Positions 59,596-64,000 of a stretch of 64,000 bases of DNA are shown here, piece by piece. The stretch is from Mobilibacterium timonense (GTDB lineage Bacteria > Bacillota > Clostridia > Peptostreptococcales > Anaerovoracaceae). How positions within the stretch are numbered: position 1 is the stretch's first letter; each line of letters opens with the position of its first letter. The DNA is taken from contig NZ_FUHN01000008.1 in NCBI RefSeq assembly GCF_900155555.1, positions 124,001-188,000 of the forward strand, given 5' to 3'. The position numbers and the translations under genes were made by a program. The notes under the pieces were generated by a model. The model did no database searches, was not told where the DNA came from, and was given only the letters and a program-made list of their open reading frames with translations.

Positions 59596-60999
59596 TCAGA
59601 ATCTGAAATACAGGAACGGATTGTAGGATCCGAACACCAGATACGCCACGGACAGCACGAACACCCCCGCCATCACCGCGATGGACCAGCGAGGATACCT
59701 GTCGGCAAGCTTTTTGAACTTTTCCAGGACGACAGGCGTGCTGCACAGGGCCGAGGCCCCGAGGAGCACCAGAGAGGTCCTCAGGAAGTACAGGGTCTTG
59801 ATGTTCGCCACCGGATGGCCGCCCATGAAAAACATGGTCTTCAGGTATTCCAGGGCCTGGCCGATGTCGGTGATGCTGAAGAACACCCAGCTGATGATCA
59901 CGATCACCATGGTGTAAAGGTGCTGTCCCCAGGCAGGGAGCTTTTCGATCTTCTTTCCGTATACGTATTTCTCCAGTATGAGGAGCACTCCGAAGTAGGT
60001 GCCCCACATGATGAAGTTCCAGTTCGCACCGTGCCACAGCCCGGTGAGAGACCAGACTATCAGCAGATTCAGGATGTGCCTCGGCACCGTCACCCTGTTG
60101 CCTCCCAGCGGGATGTACACGTATTCTCTGAACCAGCTGCTGAGGGACATGTGCCACCTGCGCCAGAATTCAGTGATCGATTTCGAAATGTACGGATAAT
60201 TGAAGTTCTCCATGAAGTGGAACCCCATCATCCGCCCGAGTCCTATGGCCATGTCGGAGTATCCGCTGAAATCGAAGTAGATCTGGAAGGTGTATGCCAA
60301 TATGCCTATCCAGTATGTGAGCACCGATACCTGCCCGTCTGGCAGTGCGGTGATGCTGGAGTACAGAGCCCCCAGGTTGTTTGCCAGGATTATCTTCTTG
60401 CCCAGTCCGAAGACGAACCTCATGGATCCGGCCCCGAAGTCCTCCAGGGAGTGGGTCCTGTCCTCAAGCTCCTCCGCCACGTCTCTGTATCTCACGATCG
60501 GTCCCGCTATGAGCTGAGGGAACAGCGACAGATACAGGGCGAACCTGAAGAAGTTCTTCTGAGGCCCCACGGTGCCTCTGTACACGTCGATGACGTAGGA
60601 CATGGCCTGAAAAGTGTAGAAGGAGATGCCGATCGGCAGCGCCAGTGCGGTGTATTTGATGTTCGCTCCGGTGATGTCGTTGATGGTGTCCATCAGGAAT
60701 CCGTAGTACTTGAAAAAGCCCAGGATGAACAGGTTCATCACCACGGCGAAAAGAAGGTTCTTCTTACCCGTGCCTCCATCGTGCTGCTCTCTCCTCACCT
60801 GAAGTGCGGAAAAATAGTTGAGGAATGCGCTGTATATCATGAGGAAGACGTATACTGGCTCTCCCCAGCTGTAGAAGATCAGGGATGCGGCCAGCAGTAC
60901 CCCGTTTCTCGCCCTGAGGTACCTCTCCGGTATCGCATAGTAGATCACCAGTGTTATCGGCAGGAAATAGAATATGAAGATGGTGCTGCTAAATAGCAT
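59596..60999 (-). CDS. MBOAT family membrane O-acyltransferase
   Basis: This 467-residue protein (start at 60999, MLFSSTIFIFYFLPITL; AGGAGGTGTTCAGAG upstream) has about eleven membrane helices and the MBOAT catalytic histidine in GLWHGANWNFIMWG near residue 325. It resembles AlgI/DltB-like members that pass acyl groups across the membrane for polysaccharide modification. It overlaps the DUF4358 gene by 11 bp at its start and is followed 12 bp later by the DHHW gene. The operon suggests O-acetylation of a surface polymer. Confidence 0.93.
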   Translation of the reverse strand: MLFSSTIFIFYFLPITLVIYYAIPERYLRARNGVLLAASLIFYSWGEPVYVFLMIYSAFLNYFSALQVRREQHDGGTGKKNLLFAVVMNLFILGFFKYYGFLMDTINDITGANIKYTALALPIGISFYTFQAMSYVIDVYRGTVGPQKNFFRFALYLSLFPQLIAGPIVRYRDVAEELEDRTHSLEDFGAGSMRFVFGLGKKIILANNLGALYSSITALPDGQVSVLTYWIGILAYTFQIYFDFSGYSDMAIGLGRMMGFHFMENFNYPYISKSITEFWRRWHMSLSSWFREYVYIPLGGNRVTVPRHILNLLIVWSLTGLWHGANWNFIMWGTYFGVLLILEKYVYGKKIEKLPAWGQHLYTMVIVIISWVFFSITDIGQALEYLKTMFFMGGHPVANIKTLYFLRTSLVLLGASALCSTPVVLEKFKKLADRYPRWSIAVMAGVFVLSVAYLVFGSYNPFLYFRF

Positions 61000-61552
61000 C
61001 TCTGAACACCTCCTCATACTTCTCCGGGGACTTCGCCGTGCAGTAGAAAAGGTACTTTCCCTTTTTCTCGATGATGGCGTTGTTCAGCTCCCTAACCTGA
61101 GACGGCCCGTAGCTGTCGAACTTTGTGATCTGGCTGCTTATTCTTTTGTCCACAGCATCCTCGACGCCCGTGAGATCGCTCCTGTTTTTCACCTTCACGA
61201 TGAGGAGCTCGTCCACGCCCAGCGCCTCGCTGGTCTTGTAATACACATAAGAGTCGTAATCGCGGTAGTCCAGTCCCATGAACTGAAGCAGATCCCTGTC
61301 ACCGCAGGGCTCCATGATCTTCTCTATGTTCGTCTGCTTCACGAGAGCGGTCTCTATGTCCTTTACCGGAACATCCTTTGCGGAGTTCCCACGGTATACA
61401 AAAAACAAGAAGAGAAGGAGGACCGCCACAAGTACGATCTTTATGACCAGTGCTCCTCTCTCTGCCGTTGTCATCTCAACTGTGCTGCTGTTACCGTTCG
61501 TGTTATTCGTATCTGTTTCTGTTTTCGTATTTATATTATTCTTTATATTCAT
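60989..61552 (-). CDS. DUF4358 protein
   Basis: This 187-residue protein has a Thr/Asn-rich N-terminus, one membrane helix (residues 35-54) and an extracytoplasmic domain with DVPVKDIETALVKQ and DYDSYVYYKTSEALGVDELLIVKV, matching DUF4358. This family is common next to MBOAT/DHHW genes in Firmicutes. The function is unknown; a role in the acetylation complex is inferred from gene order. The site GAAAGGGCCAG precedes the ATG. Confidence 0.85.
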   Translation of the reverse strand: MNIKNNINTKTETDTNNTNGNSSTVEMTTAERGALVIKIVLVAVLLLFLFFVYRGNSAKDVPVKDIETALVKQTNIEKIMEPCGDRDLLQFMGLDYRDYDSYVYYKTSEALGVDELLIVKVKNRSDLTGVEDAVDKRISSQITKFDSYGPSQVRELNNAIIEKKGKYLFYCTAKSPEKYEEVFRDAI

Positions 61553-61588
61553 CTGGCCCTTTCGGCAAGCCTTTCTCAGAAGAAGTTT

Positions 61589-62404
61589 TTACAGCTGCGC
61601 CGCCTTCGCAAGGGAGTCCAGCCACAGCGGATAGTACTCGGAGCTGGCGTGGATGCCGTCTCCTGCATACAGTTCAGGATGATCTGCAAGGATCGAAGTG
61701 TCGTCCACGAAGGTATATCCCTTCTTCTCGCACATCTTTCTTATAGCCTTGTTGAACTTCTTGTAATCTCCCAGGGAGCTGTTGTTCTTGATCGCGTCGG
61801 CATCAGGTGTGGATATGGAGCACACGTAGATCTCGGAATCCGGGGACTTCTTGTGGAACCTCTTGAGGAGAGACTCGTACTGCTTCACGAAGGCCTTCGC
61901 ATTTCCGGAGTAGTTGCCCATGTCGTTCATCCCGAAGGCGAAGAATGCGGCCTTCGGATACGTCCCAGCGGCCTTGTCAAAGAGATCCTGACTGTTCAGC
62001 ACAGAGGCTCCGATCTTGCTGTAGACCTGTTCCTCAGTCAGCCATCCGTAGACCGTCAGGCCCTCCGTGAGGGAGTCTCCCGTGACGGTGCAGTTCTTGA
62101 ACAGCTTCTTGTATCTTCCCTGCCTGTCTTCCGACTGGGTGCCTCCGTTGGCGGCAGCGTCCAGCTGGTCGACGGCGTGTTCCACGTCCACCACGCTGGC
62201 GTTCTGGACTGCCTGGGCGGCAGAAATGTTCTTTTTTATGCTCTTGTCGCTGTATGCAGCGTCCACATTGGGACGGAAAAGCTGGAACACGAAGACTATC
62301 AGCAGCACCGCAATGATGACGTACACCGCCGTGGAGCCTCTCCTCCCCGGCTGCAGCGCCTCAGCCACCGCATTTTTCAGCTGTTCTTTTTTCCTGTCGT
62401 CCAT
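61589..62404 (-). CDS. SGNH/GDSL-type esterase-like membrane protein
   Basis: This 271-residue protein (start at 62404, MDDRKKEQLKNAVAEA; AGAGGTGTTTGGCG upstream) has one membrane helix (residues 25-45) and a SGNH hydrolase domain. Block I reads VTGDSLTEGL (about residues 108-117), block III AFGMNDMGNYSG, and block V GDGIHASSEYY. The Ser, Asn and Asp/His residues are all present. It may be an acetyl-esterase or acetyltransferase of the same polysaccharide acetylation system. It is the first gene of the operon. Confidence 0.87.
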   Translation of the reverse strand: MDDRKKEQLKNAVAEALQPGRRGSTAVYVIIAVLLIVFVFQLFRPNVDAAYSDKSIKKNISAAQAVQNASVVDVEHAVDQLDAAANGGTQSEDRQGRYKKLFKNCTVTGDSLTEGLTVYGWLTEEQVYSKIGASVLNSQDLFDKAAGTYPKAAFFAFGMNDMGNYSGNAKAFVKQYESLLKRFHKKSPDSEIYVCSISTPDADAIKNNSSLGDYKKFNKAIRKMCEKKGYTFVDDTSILADHPELYAGDGIHASSEYYPLWLDSLAKAAQL

Positions 62405-62552
62405 CGCCAAACACCTCTGTTTCCGAAACCGCTCAGGGATACATCCCATCCTGAGACACCTACTTATGATAACAAATTAAAGTATTTTTGCAACCGGACC
62501 GAAATCCGCCGCGGCCCTGACCCGCGCGTTGCCGAAAGTCCCGTAGGCATTG

Positions 62553-62578
62553 AAAAAAGCGGCTTTCGCCGCTCTTTT
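62553..62578. terminator. Bidirectional terminator between SGNH and aminotransferase genes
   Basis: GCGGC, loop TTTC, GCCGC is flanked by A6 on the left and TCTTTT on the right. It ends the aminotransferase transcript on the minus strand. Confidence 0.82.
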
Positions 62579-62661
62579 CCAGGTTGTCATATCGCGGGGC
62601 TGCCCGAAGCCCTGACCCCTTGCGCCAGGCGGGAATGCCCTATCATTTCTCCCCTGCGGTT

Positions 62662-63828
62662 CTATTTTCTGAACAGGCTCATCTTGCCCAGCCTGTCGAA
62701 GGCCTTGCCAAGCTCCTCCACCGGAAGCGTGCAGCACATCCTCACGTAACCTTCGCCGCACTGGCCGAAGCCGATGCCCGGTATCATGAGCACATGGGCC
62801 TCTTCCAGGATCCTCTTGCAGACCTCCGTTGACGTGAGGCCCGTGTCCTTGATATTGATGAACAGGTAGAAGGTCCCCTTCGGCGGATAGATCACGTGCA
62901 TGTTGTTCAGGGCGTTGATCCTCTCTGCCGCATAGTACGCTCTCTTTTTGTACTCGGCTATGATCGGAGGCTGTATCTCGTGCCTCATCCTCAGCGCCGC
63001 GATGGCCGCCCTCTGGGATACCGAAGGAGGTGTGAATGTAACCGCCTCATTGATCGTGGCGATGGTGTCGATGATATTCTTAGGCGCCACGATGTCCCCG
63101 ACCCTCCAGCCGGTCATCAGGAAGTCCTTGGAAAATGAGTTTATGACGATGCTCCTCTTGTCCATCCCCGGCAGAGTCATGAAAGGAACGAACTTTTCCT
63201 GGTAACTGAAGGCTGTGTAGATGTCGTCGCAGACCACCAGCAGGTCGTATTTCTCCACTACCTTAGCCAGCTTCTTCATGGTGTCCAGGCTCAAGGTGCT
63301 TCCCGTCGGGTTGTTCGGGGAGTTGATGACGATAGCCCTGGTGCGCTCGTTGATCATGCTCTCCAGCCTGTCCACGTTGAACTGGTAGTCTTCTTCTTCC
63401 TTGGTGACGAACTCGATCGGGATTCCTCCCGCCATCTTCACCTGGTTAGGATACGGCAGATAGTACGGGGACTGGATCAGGACCTCGTCGCCCGGATCCA
63501 GGATGGCCTGCATGGCGTAGAACATGCCGATGTTTCCGGAGGCCACTATCATCACGTTATCGATAGGCAGATCGTAGCCGTACTCGTCCCTGTAAAAATA
63601 TACCAGCTCTCTTCTCAGCTCCACGTCTCCTCTCTGAGGCGTGTAATGAGTGTGCCCGGCCATGGCATCCTTGAAGGCTGCCTCGGTCACCCTTGGGTCT
63701 GTGGTGAGGTCAGGGTCGCCGACGCTCAGGTTGATTATGTCGTCGTAGGCTGAAGCCATCTCGTATACATTCTTCAGTGGCGTTGAAACATCCTTCCAGT
63801 ACTTCTTTGCAATATACTTATCCTTCAT
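62662..63828 (-). CDS. Class I/II pyridoxal-phosphate aminotransferase
   Basis: This 388-residue PLP enzyme has the PLP lysine in NSFSKDFLMTGWRVG (near residue 237), SPNNPTGS (near residue 170) and the final arginine segment EGYVRMCCTLP. Residue order fits the aspartate/alanine-type fold. The substrate is undetermined (aromatic, alanine or aspartate-like aminotransferases share these motifs). GAGGAAAGAGAT precedes the ATG. A TTGAAA-17-TATATT promoter lies 80 bp upstream, so it is probably monocistronic. Confidence 0.92.
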   Translation of the reverse strand: MKDKYIAKKYWKDVSTPLKNVYEMASAYDDIINLSVGDPDLTTDPRVTEAAFKDAMAGHTHYTPQRGDVELRRELVYFYRDEYGYDLPIDNVMIVASGNIGMFYAMQAILDPGDEVLIQSPYYLPYPNQVKMAGGIPIEFVTKEEEDYQFNVDRLESMINERTRAIVINSPNNPTGSTLSLDTMKKLAKVVEKYDLLVVCDDIYTAFSYQEKFVPFMTLPGMDKRSIVINSFSKDFLMTGWRVGDIVAPKNIIDTIATINEAVTFTPPSVSQRAAIAALRMRHEIQPPIIAEYKKRAYYAAERINALNNMHVIYPPKGTFYLFINIKDTGLTSTEVCKRILEEAHVLMIPGIGFGQCGEGYVRMCCTLPVEELGKAFDRLGKMSLFRK

Positions 63829-63904
63829 ATCTCTTTCCTCTGCTGCGGAATAATACCGTTAAAAACTGCGGCTGAGTTTTGGCCGTATCTCTAATTTCTG
63901 TAAT

Positions 63905-63933
63905 AATATATTGCATGTCACCACAATTTTCAA
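63905..63933 (-). promoter_or_regulatory. Aminotransferase gene promoter
   Basis: On the minus strand TTGAAA (63928-63933) and TATATT (63905-63910) are spaced by 17 bp. Confidence 0.6.
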
Positions 63934-64000
63934 TAGATTTTTGTGTTTTATTTTAAATAAATCACTGTTTTTTGATTTTATAAACAATTCGGTGTTTCGT

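Overview
The window looks like a chromosomal segment of an anaerobic Gram-positive bacterium of the Clostridia (Bacillota). The evidence is the start of an RnfC-like gene, rubredoxin, an iron-dependent alcohol dehydrogenase, a FeoA/FeoA/FeoB ferrous-iron operon, a MurT/GatD-type cell-wall gene pair, a YtgP/SpoVB-like flippase, strong AGGAGG-type ribosome binding sites and many U-tailed terminators. The coding DNA is rather GC-rich for the class, which would fit for example an Anaerovoracaceae-like lineage, but I cannot fix the genus. There is no phage, plasmid, intact insertion sequence or CRISPR array.

Layout. 1-5.3 kb (minus): RnfC start, an Orn/Lys/Arg decarboxylase, serS and a long glutamine synthetase. 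5.4-11.7 kb: a UPF0182 membrane protein, an 856-residue zinc-ribbon/acidic/membrane-anchored protein and a small membrane protein. 11.8-16.3 kb: an argCJBD operon with a near-consensus promoter. 16.3-19.1 kb: a lipid-linked precursor flippase and an ATP-grasp protein. 19.3-26.9 kb: a peptide-use operon (M14 peptidase, DUF969, DUF979, M29 aminopeptidase, pyroglutamyl peptidase) divergent from a TetR gene. 27-32.2 kb: a rhodanese lipoprotein, tRNA-Lys(CTT) and a LemA/DUF2207 pair.

32.4-38.4 kb (plus): a LVIVD propeller protein, then a three-gene cassette of a MurT-like ligase, a GatD-like protein that has lost both catalytic residues, and a second ATP-grasp protein. A tandem array of about 114-bp hairpin-rich repeats and a small lipoprotein gene follow. 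38.4-42.6 kb: a metal-binding HMA protein, a FeoB-associated Cys-rich peptide, FeoB and two FeoA (minus), divergent from a DtxR-like regulator. 42.9-53 kb (minus): a flavin reductase; a leucine-rich repeat protein, MoxR ATPase and VWA/metallopeptidase-like protein; an ABC/FtsX exporter; PrsW; an alcohol dehydrogenase. 53-58.3 kb (plus): RidA, an EamA transporter, a nitroreductase, rubredoxin, a gene-free hairpin island and a DUF1858/unknown pair. 58.4-63.8 kb (minus): an O-acetylation operon (SGNH, DUF4358, MBOAT, DHHW) and an aminotransferase.

The most unusual items are the MurT/GatD-like/ATP-grasp cassette with the inactivated glutaminase, the triplicated hairpin-terminator repeat at 37.57-37.88 kb, and the hairpin island at 56.3-57.0 kb with recurring GTCTCA inverted pairs that also occur near the tRNA-Lys gene.
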